NCBI GenBank assembly: GCA_009602725.1
Contig: WELB01000361.1
Span: 3,585-27,389 of the forward strand
Length of the DNA stretch: 23,805 bases
From: Spirogloea muscicola
Lineage: Eukaryota > Streptophyta > Zygnematophyceae > Spirogloeales > Spirogloeaceae
Direction: 5' to 3'
Made by a program: the position numbers and the translations under genes. The notes under the pieces were generated by a model. It was not told the DNA's origin, did not search any database, and saw nothing but the letters and a program-made list of their open reading frames with translations. Of this stretch, positions 10,801 to 19,719 are shown piece by piece (the first letter of the stretch is position 1; every line of letters starts with the position of its first letter).

Positions 10801-13063
10801 TCAATCTGACCATGTTAGGTGGAGTCAGCATGAGGTGCCCACGAACATGAATCAGCGAGACTGACAACACAATCTGTCAATCAGCAAAGGCACTTGATGT
10901 AATGTAGGTGCTGTAAGCCTTGATTCAGAATAAGCGTGGGCTTACTTGCATTCAAAAGAAGGCAAAAGATGTTAACGGACTGGAAAGTGAATTTCATTAC
11001 CTTGTACATGGACAGTCTGGCGCCGAAAGCCATGCCCTTGCTCGTTCCGAAGACGTTCCCGCCGATGTTTGCCCCCGGGCAGGCGGCGCCGAGCGCGGTG
11101 GATGCTACATGGGTGCCGTGGCCTGCGACGTCGCGTGGCGAAAGGGTCTCTCCAGAGCCAATAAGGTCGACACCGGAGTTCATGACAAAGCCTTCATAGA
11201 AGTACTGGGCACCGACCAGCTTCCTGCAGCACAAACAAAGGAGCGTCAAGCGCCGCGCCTCTCAGTAGTCCCTCAATGAAGAGCAGTAATCAACTGAGAG
11301 CAGTGACTGGGGCCGGCTCTCCAGCTCAATCACGCTGGCAAATTTGGAAGCACTCAAGCTCATACTCACTGATTTGTCTTTTGTCTTGTTAATATGCATG
11401 ATGAGACTCTTATCTACTGTCAACTGGCTCTAACATCATCCCACAAGCTCACTAAGCAGTGCACCATGCGACAAGCCAGCTGAAGAGGCAAGGTCATGCT
11501 GCGCCAGGAGCCGCGGCAGGCAGGTGCGGGGTGCAAGGTGCTGGGCTGACTGGTTGCAAAGGCGGGAGGCGAAGGTGGCGCCCGTCTCCTTGCAGTTGCC
11601 CTTGAAGTGAACCGGCACGGCGCCCAGGCTCTGGTTCCAGAAGCTCGGGTGCTCCGGCCACACGCCTGCGTCGAAGGCGCCGCGGTGGACCCAATTAGTC
11701 AAGATAGATGAGGACTGTCTCGCTAATCATCACTTAGTCTGCCAATCACTGCCAAGCTGAAGGTCCCGGAAGCACTGCGGCAGCGATGCAGCGACTCCTT
11801 GCCTGTGTCCAGGATGCCTACAACGACGTCGCGGCCGTCTGTGCGGTTCCAGAGGCCCAGCGGCGGGGAGCGCGAGTCCAGGCCCAGGAACGACCAGCTC
11901 CGCGTCGTCTGCATCTGTAGCATCCGGTCCTCGGCGACAACGGCCACCTCTGGCATCCCTGTCAAGGTCCCGCCGGCAGCGGTGACTTCAGCTAGTGCCT
12001 TAAGGAACACAGTAACAAAGTGACTAAGTAACACAGCAACAAAGCAACCCACTTCCGGCGTGCAATTATGGTGTGCGTAACCGACATTTCAATTGGGAGA
12101 ACCACATATACAAGCAGTCAATCTCAAACTGGCCACTCCTCAGTGGCCAATTTGCACTGCATCTGTAAAAAGTGCCGCCTTTGCATTCTTTAGAGCGCCT
12201 ACCAGCGAGAACGGCCGCCTGGCCTGCCGAGAGCACGGCGGCGAAGCCATTGATGGCGTGCGAGTAGCTGTAGAGCTTCCTCGGCCGGTCCTGCCTGGCG
12301 CCACCACGCCCCGATGATGCGACAGCCAGAGTGGACGGCCGCGAGACGACTGGCAATCAGCGAAGCTCATACCAGCAGGGGTTCTATACAAGGCCATCGA
12401 GCCACAGTGCTGGTCAAAGCTTTTGAAGTGAGTTGACAAAACGGCAAAATGACTGTCCAGTAGAGGGCAATGGCTGTGATTAGCCAGCCCAGAAAATGGA
12501 ATGAACAAAGATTAAGGGGCCAGAATATTGATTAAAAAGTTCATGAAGACTCGGTTGATTTTTGGGTGCTCAGTATCCCCTTCTGAGCAGCAACAAATTA
12601 GAGAAACCAGTGACTCTGAGCAGTGGTATGATCAATTGGGTGCTGGAATGGAGCCAGACCCAGGTGGGCCGCAGCGCGCCAGGAGCTTGGCGTGGGAGCT
12701 TCGCAGCTCTGCAACGCGGGGCTCGAGCTGCGGGCTTTGCATCCGCCGCGAGCGGATGGCCGGCTCCTTGAGCCTCACGATGTACACCTGAATCGAATGA
12801 ACTTTGTGGGATTGTGAGGAGCTGCAGCAATCACGGCGGGGGCTGGCGGGGATAATTGTGCTGCGGCGGGCTCTGAGGGCGCCCTCTGGCCGCGCTGAAA
12901 GCGCGGCTCATCGCCGCAAGCGAGAGCTGGGCTCCGGCGGCGGCGGCGGCGCGGAGGTGGTCGTTGGAGAACGCACCCTCGAGCCATCGCCGGCGGCGGC
13001 GGCGGCGGTGGCGGCGAGCGGGAGGAGGCAGCCGGCCAGCAGCGCGAGGCCGAGCAGGCGGCG
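7817..13063 (-). CDS. Plant subtilisin-like serine protease (SBT, peptidase S8)
   Basis: Secreted subtilase that cleaves extracellular proteins after autocatalytic loss of its prodomain. Thirteen exons on the minus strand, every phase consistent: up to 12977, 12787-12660, 12294-12203, 11958-11803, 11665-11551, 11223-11001, 10753-10561, 10376-10237, 10096-9996, 9564-9322, 9017-8906, 8768-8588, 8355-7817. The visible product is 769 residues, normal for the family. Order: signal peptide core [17 protein letters not shown]9 prodomain (VYIVRL ... [15 protein letters not shown]), catalytic Asp in GILDTGVWPE (~152), His in GHGTHVAS (~228), oxyanion Asn in AAAGNAGP (~338), protease-associated insert (exons 9-11, CLNGTLDP ... 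AGGVGTIL), Ser in SGTSMATPH (~558), and a fibronectin III-like C-terminus with [18 protein letters not shown]. The start codon lies in or beyond the 27-N gap at 13064-13090. One intron has a GC donor. FSAAGPS replaces the usual FSSRGP. No frameshift or internal stop seen. Confidence 0.95.
11666..11802 (-). other. GC-AG intron in the subtilase gene
   Basis: The catalytic Asp block must read ILDTG|VWPE. The exon ends GGACACAG|GCAAGG (GC at 11802-11801) and the next starts after GACGCAG at 11666; joining G to GC restores the Gly codon. No GT donor nearby gives this frame. Confidence 0.8.
12461..12510 (-). repeat. Hairpin repeat copy inside a subtilase intron
   Basis: The plus strand reads GGCAATGGCTGTGATTAGCCAGCCCAGAAAATGGAATGAACAAAG, a reverse copy of the hairpin module seen in the distal repeat field. 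It lies in the intron between the two exons that encode the subtilase prodomain. Confidence 0.7.
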
Positions 13064-13090
13064 NNNNNNNNNNNNNNNNNNNNNNNNNNN
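13064..13090. other. Assembly gap (27 N) at the subtilase start
   Basis: A run of 27 N interrupts the first subtilase exon just before the signal peptide core. The nearest upstream ATG in the minus direction (plus positions near 13114) is out of frame if the gap is exactly 27, so either the gap size is nominal or the start codon is hidden in it. Confidence 0.95.
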
Positions 13091-13329
13091 TCCTCTCCCC
13101 CTCCCCGCCTTCCGCCCATACGCGTTACCACCGCCTGCCTGCCGTCTTACCGCCGCACGATCCGGAAGTGCTCATCGGACGGCCCACGGCTGCTCGCCTT
13201 TCCCGCGCAGCCGGTCAAACGCCCGTGGACCGCGCCTCCGATGCGCCGCCAGGTGGGCGCACGTGAGCCGTCCGATCCAGGATCCTCAGCTCAGGAAAGC
13301 TGCCCGTTGACCAGGCCGTCGGAGTAGCA

Positions 13330-13335
13330 GATCGC

Positions 13336-13376
<41 letters not shown>

Positions 13377-13510
13377 ACGCCGCATCTGCTGCCACTTCCG
13401 CCGCCCTAACCCCTAACTCCATATCACAACCGGTTTCACGAAGCCTAATTCCTTCTCTCGCCGCCGCCGCCGCTGCCGCCGCCGCCACTGCCGCGGGGCC
13501 GTCGCCCGTC
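13330..13510. repeat. GCC-rich microsatellite stretch
   Basis: An uninterrupted CCG/GCC run covers about 13336-13376 and a second, broken one about 13459-13495. Between them lies CCCTAACCCCTAAC (about 13405-13418), a short telomere-like string in reverse orientation. Both strands are open here and give alanine or arginine tracts, so no coding claim is made. The stretch could be 5' leader or promoter of the subtilase, or the first exon of an unrecognised plus-strand gene. Confidence 0.7.
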
Positions 13511-14185
13511 AGTTTGACGCTCTCGTCGGCCGGGGCGGCGGCGGGGCGACGGGCTCGGGCGAGGGCTCCCGCTGGCGCTCGGCGGCTGGCCGGCTGAGCG
13601 TCCAACAGGGCGCCCTCGACGCCGGAGCGCCGCCGGCTTTGCACAGCCTGTCTGAAGCTAGCCTCTGATCCCTTCAGTGGTGATTCCAGAGGCAACTTCT
13701 ACGTGCTGAGGTCTCAGAGCTGGCCACTCTCGACGTCGCACCTCTCCGGGTGCCTTCATGCAACATTCACCCCTCCCGTCTTCTCCAGTCACGTCCTCAG
13801 CTGGGCGTTTGGCCCTCTCCATGAGAACAGCAAAACGCCACCGTCTGGGCAGTACGGACTCAGATCCCCTCATTCGGCATATAAAGACTAAGCACAGGCT
13901 CCGCCTGCAGCAGACAGGTCTGACTGGCATGGGCTCCGTCCACATTTGAGGTGAGAGGCAGCCACAGCTACAAGGAGCGCACCCACGGCTAAGTCGGATG
14001 ATTACCGATCATTGTGCAGCTTCACATCGCTGTTTCACCTTACTACCACATTCAACAGCAAGGAGGCGCTTTAAGAGAACAGCCTATTGGACCCCGGCTA
14101 CAACATTGCAAGTGTCTTGCCAAGGGATCCACTCTCTATCCCCTGGACACACGATCCGGCATCCTTGCTGCCCCCTTCGTGCGCA

Positions 14186-14664
14186 GCAACCTCCAGAGCT
14201 GTCAATCAAAGCTGGATTTGATCTGGCCGTCGATGCGCCGGTCTACTGGTGCATGCTATGATCGTGGCCAATGGGCAAGTCAGCGCCCTCCTGTTGGAGC
14301 TGCAGCACCCCAGCCGTGGCGTGGGGGCTGAGAATTCACTACATCACCTCAAAGGACCATGGTCGCTCTGCAGATTCTTGAGAGGCTCGACTTATACTAC
14401 TTGCCCACGCCTCACTTGTTCCACACCCTCTCGCGAGCCTGGGCTCTGCTGTGTGTTGCCAGCGGCATCGAGCTAGCTCACAGTTGCAGCTCAGCTGAGC
14501 TACTTGACTGCGAACCTGGTCGTCGCTGGTGTTACCGATGTGTGAGTCTTTGCAGAAGGGCTAATGGGTTTCCTTATGTCAGCTGCTTGTGAAAACCACG
14601 GCACCTTCAGTGACCGCCATAACCCCTGGCTGCTTCGAGGTCTTTGATGGCGGTATGCTTCTGT
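14186..14664 (+). other. Exon-like stretches of an unrecognised plus-strand gene
   Basis: Three plus-strand segments read like protein and end or begin near splice-like sites. About 14190-14248 gives PPELSIKAGFDLAVDAPVY before TG|GTGCAT. About 14476-14540 gives LTVAAQLSYLTANLVVAGV after CTAG. About 14582-14651 gives LLVKTTAPSVTAITPGCFEV after TGTCAG and before GCG|GTATGC. The phases were not fully reconciled, and no family is recognised; the beta-rich look recalls Ig-like or extracellular domains, which is only an impression. It may be a genuine gene with small exons or a relic. Confidence 0.3.
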
Positions 14665-14993
14665 CACGGTATGCAATTATGACTTATGCAATCACGTTTT
14701 TGAGCAACATTGCTGAACACATGCTTTGATAGGATAAAGGATGGAAAGTTTAGATGCACACTGCCCAGAAGCTTCGCTTATAGTCGAACCTTATCTTGGC
14801 TAATGTATGCAAAACGCTGCATTTGCATGTGCACAACTATTAGACCTGAATGATATAAAGGGATGCGTACCATCAGGCCTCCCAAGCAAGGAGCTTAGTG
14901 CAGCCATCCTCCGAGGGGCAATTTATGGATCCTGCACGGAGATGCTCTCACTTCGCTCTATGCTGTTACTGAATTACATTCTCGACATGGCTG

Positions 14994-15320
14994 CATGACA
15001 ATGTATCTTACCAATGTATGCACATCACAGCTGGCTACATGGCACATACTGTCTGCTGGGAGGTTGCCGACCTTGTTTGAGGCCTGCAGCTGCAACTTGG
15101 AATATGGCCTAGTTAATCAAATAATAAGCAACGCAGAAATGGTTGCGTGATCAGTTTCTCAACATGACAATCTTACCAATGTATGCACATCACAGCTGGC
15201 TACATGGCACATTCTGTCTGCTGGCAGGTTGCCGACCTTGTTTGAGGCCAGCAGCTGCAACTTGGTATGTGGCCTACTTAATCAAATAATAAGGAATGCA
15301 GAAATGGTTGTGTGATCAGT
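14994..15320. repeat. 165-base tandem duplication
   Basis: Two copies about 165 bases apart: roughly 14994-15155 and 15162-15320. Both contain TCTTACCAATGTATGCACATCACAGCTGGCTACATGGCACAT and end GGTTG(C/T)GTGATCAG, with about ten mismatches between them. No coding role is evident. Confidence 0.85.
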
Positions 15321-15773
15321 ATGGGCTTGCAGCTTATTGTCGTATGTCCAAGAAGCTAGACATGCAGTTTTTGCTGCATGCAATGCAATATGTGGTGTTA
15401 CTAGGAGTGCCCAGCTCGGTGTCTATTATTGAGCTCTGTGTCGCCCTGTCTGCTCCCACTACTGGCCAGTGGATATCTGTACAGCTTTACGGGCGGTATG
15501 CATCCCACTTGGGACGCTTTGCCTACTCTGGACCCCTGCGAGAGCAAGCTTGAGAAGAATGAGTTGGTTGGTCAGTGATGAGCTACCTATCTATAATTCT
15601 GTTCGGCACATGCATCTGCAACAATAGCATGCCACAAATGAGACCAACCACTGTGAGTCAATGCAGTGATTGATACAGCTTCTAGCGCTGTGCTCAAGAA
15701 CAATGATTGGTGACTGACAGCAATATCTTGCATCTCTGAAGGAATTGCTACTGCCAGCTTTTGATTGACCTCA

Positions 15774-18271
15774 CTACAAGCTGAAAGAAGGTCAGCTCTT
15801 CCTTCTGCTTACACAAGGTTACTCTGGCAATCGTATACATGGCAGTACAAGCAGTCAGGCAAGCAGAAGGAAGAGCTGACATACTTAGCTTTGAGGCGCT
15901 TTGCAGATGTCTTCGCCTCGCTTTTACTCGACGAAGAGTTATGCCAGTTCCTCTTCCTCTGGTTTATGAACCAGTTATTGATCTGAACAGCGGGTCCAGC
16001 AGCAAACTAAGGGATCTGCGACACTCGATGTGGAGAAACATAGCGAAAAGCATATAAAATGAAAATGGAATGTTGTAACTCTTCTTTTGCATGTGTGGAA
16101 CTTGTCACATTGGAGAACCAAGACAATGATGGTCTTCGGTGACCTGCTTCAGTTCTAGACCAGTCTGTTGGACAAGAATAGCCTTTTCGTCCTCCTGCTC
16201 AACATTTGCAGTTGCCTCATATCAGATAGCAGATCAGTGCGACAACATCATAAGGGGCGAATCAAGGAGGTGCCGATGCTCCTGGGCGTGAGCTCAGTCT
16301 GCTACAACCCATTGCATTTTTAGATAAATGAAATTGGCATCTTTGAAGTGCTTGCGACTTCCAGCCTGTCGATGACAAAGTTTCCATACGGTTGGATACG
16401 GCCACTTTGCATGGGAGTTCCACCAGTCTTTGAGCACTTGAGTGGTATCGCCTGGCAGCTTTCCTGCTCGACGCTTCCTCATGATCTCTTCACGCACATC
16501 CTCGATTCGAGCACGATATCCCTGAGCAGAAGCCAGTACTTATCAGCTAACCTGTGTTGAGCACCACTGTAAACCTCGAGTCGAATAAAGTCGAACGAAT
16601 GTATGTCACAGGCATGCTTACTTGCTTAAGCTGCTGCTTGAGCTCTTGCCGCATCCTCTCCATGAGGTTCTGCTCGGAATCAGATCGCAGGAGGGAGGGC
16701 TGCTGTGCAAGTGCTTGCTCTTCCATAGGCCTCTCCCCACTCGATGACGCATGCATGTGCAACTCAAACGGCCCATCGTCCACCATATCCTCATCTGACA
16801 TTGTTGCTCCGGTTCCTGGACCCGCTTCAACACCTGCCCATCCGCAAGCGGCGCCTTGAAGGCTGCTTAAAACAGATGACTGCTGATATCGTGCTCCCAA
16901 TGGCAGCCACATATGCAGAAGATGATAGCACATTACTGGATTATTGGATGGGTCGTGCCTGTGATGCTGACAAGTGATTGCTCAAGCTCCCAGCATGCAA
17001 GAACGGCTTCGCGTGCATGCACGCGCACATGCTGCTCCAGCTCCTCCTTGAAGGACTGCAGGAGGACCACCATCTGCGCCTGCAGTGGCCACTCAAGCAC
17101 TATAATAAGCGTCACAGTATCTTGAGCAGAGTCTGAAGCATCGATAATTATAACACATGGATATTTCACACTTTTGACCTCTAAACTGCTGCTCAAGTTG
17201 GTAAGGAATGCCAGCAAGGGGCCCAGGCAGACGCAACAGTCTGACAATCACTTGAGATTCTGAAGTATAACGATTCACGCGACATGCATGTCACTAGGTG
17301 ATAAGGCCTGATCGCCACAAATACCGGCACACATGCGGTCAGACACCCATGCTTGCCTCCTGTCACCGGGCTTTAGATATCCAGCAGTTGCGTGCCTCGT
17401 GGATGTCAGTTTGGCTTGATAGTTGATCTGAGGAATATCGACACTTGCAGATCTGACAACATCCGTTGCAAGTTACTCTGGAGCGTCGAGAAGCTCGCAC
17501 CATGAACCAGTCGAGGTCAGTCTGCTCATCGAGCAGTAGCTCGTGGGAGCCGCCGGGCGGCAAGAGGAACATGTACTTCTCCACCACGCCATCGGCCTGG
17601 CTCAGCTGCTCATCCAGCTGCGGGAGCTGGTCCACCGGCGTCGCGACCTTGAGGCAGGCCACGTGAGCTGCACGCATTGCGAACACAGTCACTGGCGCTG
17701 AGATTGCTGCGATCGCGTGCCATTGCAGAGACTGGACAGGTAGTGATGGTGAAGCACTTTCCAACACTAGTGGCAAATTTGAAGGCCCTAGCATTCCTTA
17801 ATATTAGCGGATTGCAAATGCAGCGGAAATGCGGCTAGAATGCGGCCGGAATGCATGCGGAGGAGGCGGTAGCGATGGAGGAGCTGCGGGGATTGGCGTC
17901 GTGGAGGGCATGGCGCCGGCGGCCGGACCTTCGACGAGCTGACCGTACAGCGCGTGCGACACGATCTGCGCCTTGAGGAAGTGGAGCGGGAGCAGGTGCT
18001 GGTCGCCACCGTCGTCGTCCTCCGGCAGGCTGGCGGCGGCGGCGGCAGCGGCGGCGGCGGCGGCGGAGTGCGGGGCCGGATCAGGCGGGGCGGGATCGTC
18101 TTCCAGGAAGCGCATGAGCCGCGGCGGCGGNGGCGTCGGCGGCGTCGGCGGCGGCGGCGGCGGCTGTTGCGCTGCGGCGGCGGCTGTTGGCGGGGAGCGG
18201 TGGCGTTGGGAGGCGCCTCGGGGTGGCCGCCACGGGACTTGCGCTGTTGTATTTAAACGACGGATGGCCAT
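15774..18271 (-). CDS. KNOX homeobox transcription factor, class II-like (TALE)
   Basis: Nuclear TALE homeodomain regulator of plant development. Minus-strand exons: 18271-17929, 17667-17501, 17079-16959, 16833-16622, 16521-16390, 16194-16144, 15982-15885, and probably 15780-15774; phases 1,0,1,0,0,0,2 all agree and the product is 376 residues. The N-terminus has proline and alanine tracts. KNOX1: [23 protein letters not shown], then [18 protein letters not shown]2: [29 protein letters not shown]. Linker [10 protein letters not shown], typical of class [22 protein letters not shown]. Homeodomain: [60 protein letters not shown]. The ATG at 18271 is the first after the upstream repeat; a later ATG at 18115 is possible. 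One N at 18131 lies in the proline tract. KNOX2 to linker uses a GC donor. Class II proteins in land plants mainly act in the sporophyte against class I. Confidence 0.93.
15781..15884 (-). repeat. Hairpin intron: 20-bp perfect inverted repeat between splice sites
   Basis: Positions 15791-15810 and 15861-15880 are exact reverse complements over 20 bases with a 50-base loop. On the minus strand a GTAT donor (15884-15881) touches the outer end of one arm and a pyrimidine-rich CTTCTTTCAG acceptor (15790-15781) touches the other. If spliced, the KNOX frame ends Ala-Asn-Leu-stop at 15774; if not, it continues about 20 unrelated residues to a stop within the loop side. Confidence 0.7.
16834..16958 (-). 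other. GC-AG intron in the KNOX gene
   Basis: The conserved block [19 protein letters not shown] requires a phase 1 junction. The exon ends ATCACAG|GCACGA (GC at 16958-16957) and the next begins after ATGGGCAG at 16834. The only nearby GT (CTT|GTCAGC) is phase 0 and would break the frame. The donor is weaker than the other three GC donors. Confidence 0.65.
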
Positions 18272-18380
18272 AGTGGGCCAAGTACAACGGCAAGCACATT
18301 TGTTGACGTACGTTGCTCCACTGCAAGTCGACCCGCTCATTAACCACGGGTCAGCACCTACGGGGGGGGAGGGAGGAATT

Positions 18381-18440
18381 TGTTCATTCCTTTTTGGGCT
18401 GGCTTGTCCAGCCCCTATTTTCAATGGGTGAGCCCTTTCT
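18381..18440 (+). repeat. Hairpin repeat copy upstream of the KNOX gene
   Basis: Reads TGTTCATTCC then TTTTTGGGCTGGCTTGTCCA, GCCCC and TATTTTCAATGGGTGAGCCC. It matches the tail module at 19391-19455, 20491-20570 and (reversed) 18751-18815 and 23601-23670. It lies about 110 bases upstream of the KNOX start codon and makes the KNOX reading frame appear open further upstream. Confidence 0.8.
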
Positions 18441-18550
18441 CTCGAGGAACTGGAGTGTGTATTAAGTGATGGAGGGCCTGCGAGGGAGGGAGGAGGGAAA
18501 AGGCGTGCATCGAGTGATTCTGCGGCTGGTCACATTTCCGAGAGGAGAAA

Positions 18551-18637
18551 GCGCGGCCAGATTGACTGGTGGCTGGGAAAGGCCAGCCCAAAAGAATGGA
18601 CAAGGTCTGAGGGAGCTTGAGTGCGAACGACTAGGAC
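18551..18637 (-). repeat. Repeat arm, inverted relative to 19277-19362
   Basis: GCGGCCAGATTGACTGGTGG, then CTGGGAAAGGCCAGCCCAAAAGAATGGACAAGGTCTGAGGGAGC and GTGCGAACGACTAGGACT. Its reverse complement is nearly identical to 19277-19362. Partial copies occur at 20620-20672 (same orientation) and 21885-21919 (opposite). Confidence 0.85.
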
Positions 18638-18750
18638 TCAGACATCAGCCAGGGAACGCTCAGTAACCTCTAGACAGGAGATGCAGATCCGAGTAGCTAG
18701 CAGGTGGAAAGACGTCGCCCTGACGGAAGCCGGAGGCCGCCGCCAAAGAA

Positions 18751-19174
18751 GAAGAAAGTGCTCGCCCATTGAGAATAGGGGCTGGAACAACCAGCCCGAA
18801 AAAGAATGAACAGAGTACGAGAAGGGGGCCAGGGGAAGCGCTAAGTAACAGAAACAAAGCTGCTACGAGACACTCAGTAACCCCTGCTAAGCAGCCGCAG
18901 ATCAGAGATGCTGGGCTCCTGGAAGTGGGTCCCCTGGCCAGAGCCAGAGGCAGCAGCGAGGGCTCTGCCGGCACGAAGGTGCAGCGCCCGGGCCATGGAC
19001 CTCTGCAGCGAGACGGCCAGGCAAAGGTCGGCCTGCGCGCAAGTGAACCGCGAAGGCGAGGGACCGCTGCATCGAGACGGCCAAACGCATACGGAACACC
19101 TGAGCGAGGGACCCGGCTACGTTGAAGCCGGGCTGCTCGCCCTGCTGCCCGAGGCGGCGGGCCGCTGCACGCAA
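18751..19174 (-). mobile_element. Retroelement 3' end relic, minus orientation
   Basis: On the minus strand the 5' part (about 19120-18970) still reads AGSLAQVFRMRLAVSMQRS, matching AGSLAQVYRMRLAVSLQRS of the plus-strand relic near 20.3 kb. It is followed by a partial internal duplication of the LAVSLQRS segment and then the shared tail: TCCAGGAGCCCAGCATCTCT, GATCTGCGGCTGCTTAGCAG, GGGTTACTGAGTG, ending in the GGGCTGG hairpin near 18790. Frame breaks and the duplication show it is dead. The family looks like a non-LTR-type reverse transcriptase C-terminus; no polymerase core is present. Confidence 0.6.
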
Positions 19175-19194
19175 AGAGTTGATCGACTGATGGG

Positions 19195-19455
19195 GGGCCG
19201 CAGCGCAGGGGTTACTGAGTGATTGTAGCTGCTTTGTTATTTTGTGTGCTGGTTTTTCTTAGCGCTTCCCCTAGTCGTCCTAGTCGTTCGCACTCAGGCT
19301 CCCTCAGACCTTGTCCATTCCTTTGGGCTGGCCTTTCCCAGCCACCAGTCAATCTGGCCGCGCTTCTTCCCCTTGCCCCCTTCGCGTACTCTGTTCAGTC
19401 TTTTTGGGGCTGGCTTTTCCAGCCCCTATCCTCATGGGCGAGCACTTTCTTCTTT
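19195..19455 (+). repeat. Retroelement tail copy, plus orientation
   Basis: Starts GCAGGGGTTACTGAGTGATT, runs through TTGTGTGCTGGTTTTTCTTAGCGCTTCCCC, is interrupted by the 19277-19362 arm, then resumes with CGCGTACTCTGTTCAGTC and the hairpin GGGGCTGGCTTTTCCAGCCCC. It looks like a tail copy with a second repeat inserted in it. Confidence 0.6.
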
Positions 19456-19550
19456 AAGTGCCAAGGCCAGCGCATCTGCGAATGCAAACCAACCTACTGC
19501 TACGCTACGCTTCCGAATCCTTGGACTTTGCACCTCTTCTCGTGGGCTGG

Positions 19551-19630
19551 CTTTTCACAGCCCTTGCCCCCATCGTTAGAGCCACTTCTTCTTTTCACAG
19601 CCCTTGCCCCCATTGGGAGAGCCACTTCTT
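19551..19630 (+). repeat. 40-base tandem duplication of a hairpin module
   Basis: 19551-19590 and 19591-19630 are two adjacent 40-base units, CTTTTCACAGCCCTTGCCCC then CAT, four variable bases and GAGCCACTTCTT or similar. The first unit is preceded by GGGCTGG, giving the GGCTGG/CAGCC stem of the dispersed family. Confidence 0.85.
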
Positions 19631-19719
19631 TCGCTTCTCAGCCCTCCGCCTGCTTCTCCTGTGGGGCCCCTTCGGACCTTTTCGCATTGCCGTCCACAGG
19701 CTCCTGAGACTGCCGCCTC

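Larger units (their letters stand above)
13700..15773. other. Spacer between the subtilase 5' side and the KNOX 3' end
   Basis: Apart from the exon-like stretches near 14.2-14.65 kb and the 165-base tandem duplication, I see no identifiable gene, RNA gene or mobile element here. Open frames such as those near 14.0-14.3 and 15.3-15.55 kb show no family motif. Confidence 0.4.

Noticed and set aside
12804-13310. Long plus-strand frame of 168 codons over the subtilase first exon
   Set aside because: It is a GC-rich shadow of the signal peptide exon, full of Gly/Ala/Arg, and crosses the N gap.
13291-13695. Minus-strand frame with long alanine tracts
   Set aside because: Its length is explained by GCC microsatellites that are open on both strands; no domain or splice partners seen.
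18272-18424. Upstream extension of the KNOX frame to an ATG at 18424
   Set aside because: The extra residues are encoded by the hairpin repeat and match nothing in KNOX proteins. The frame is open there by chance.
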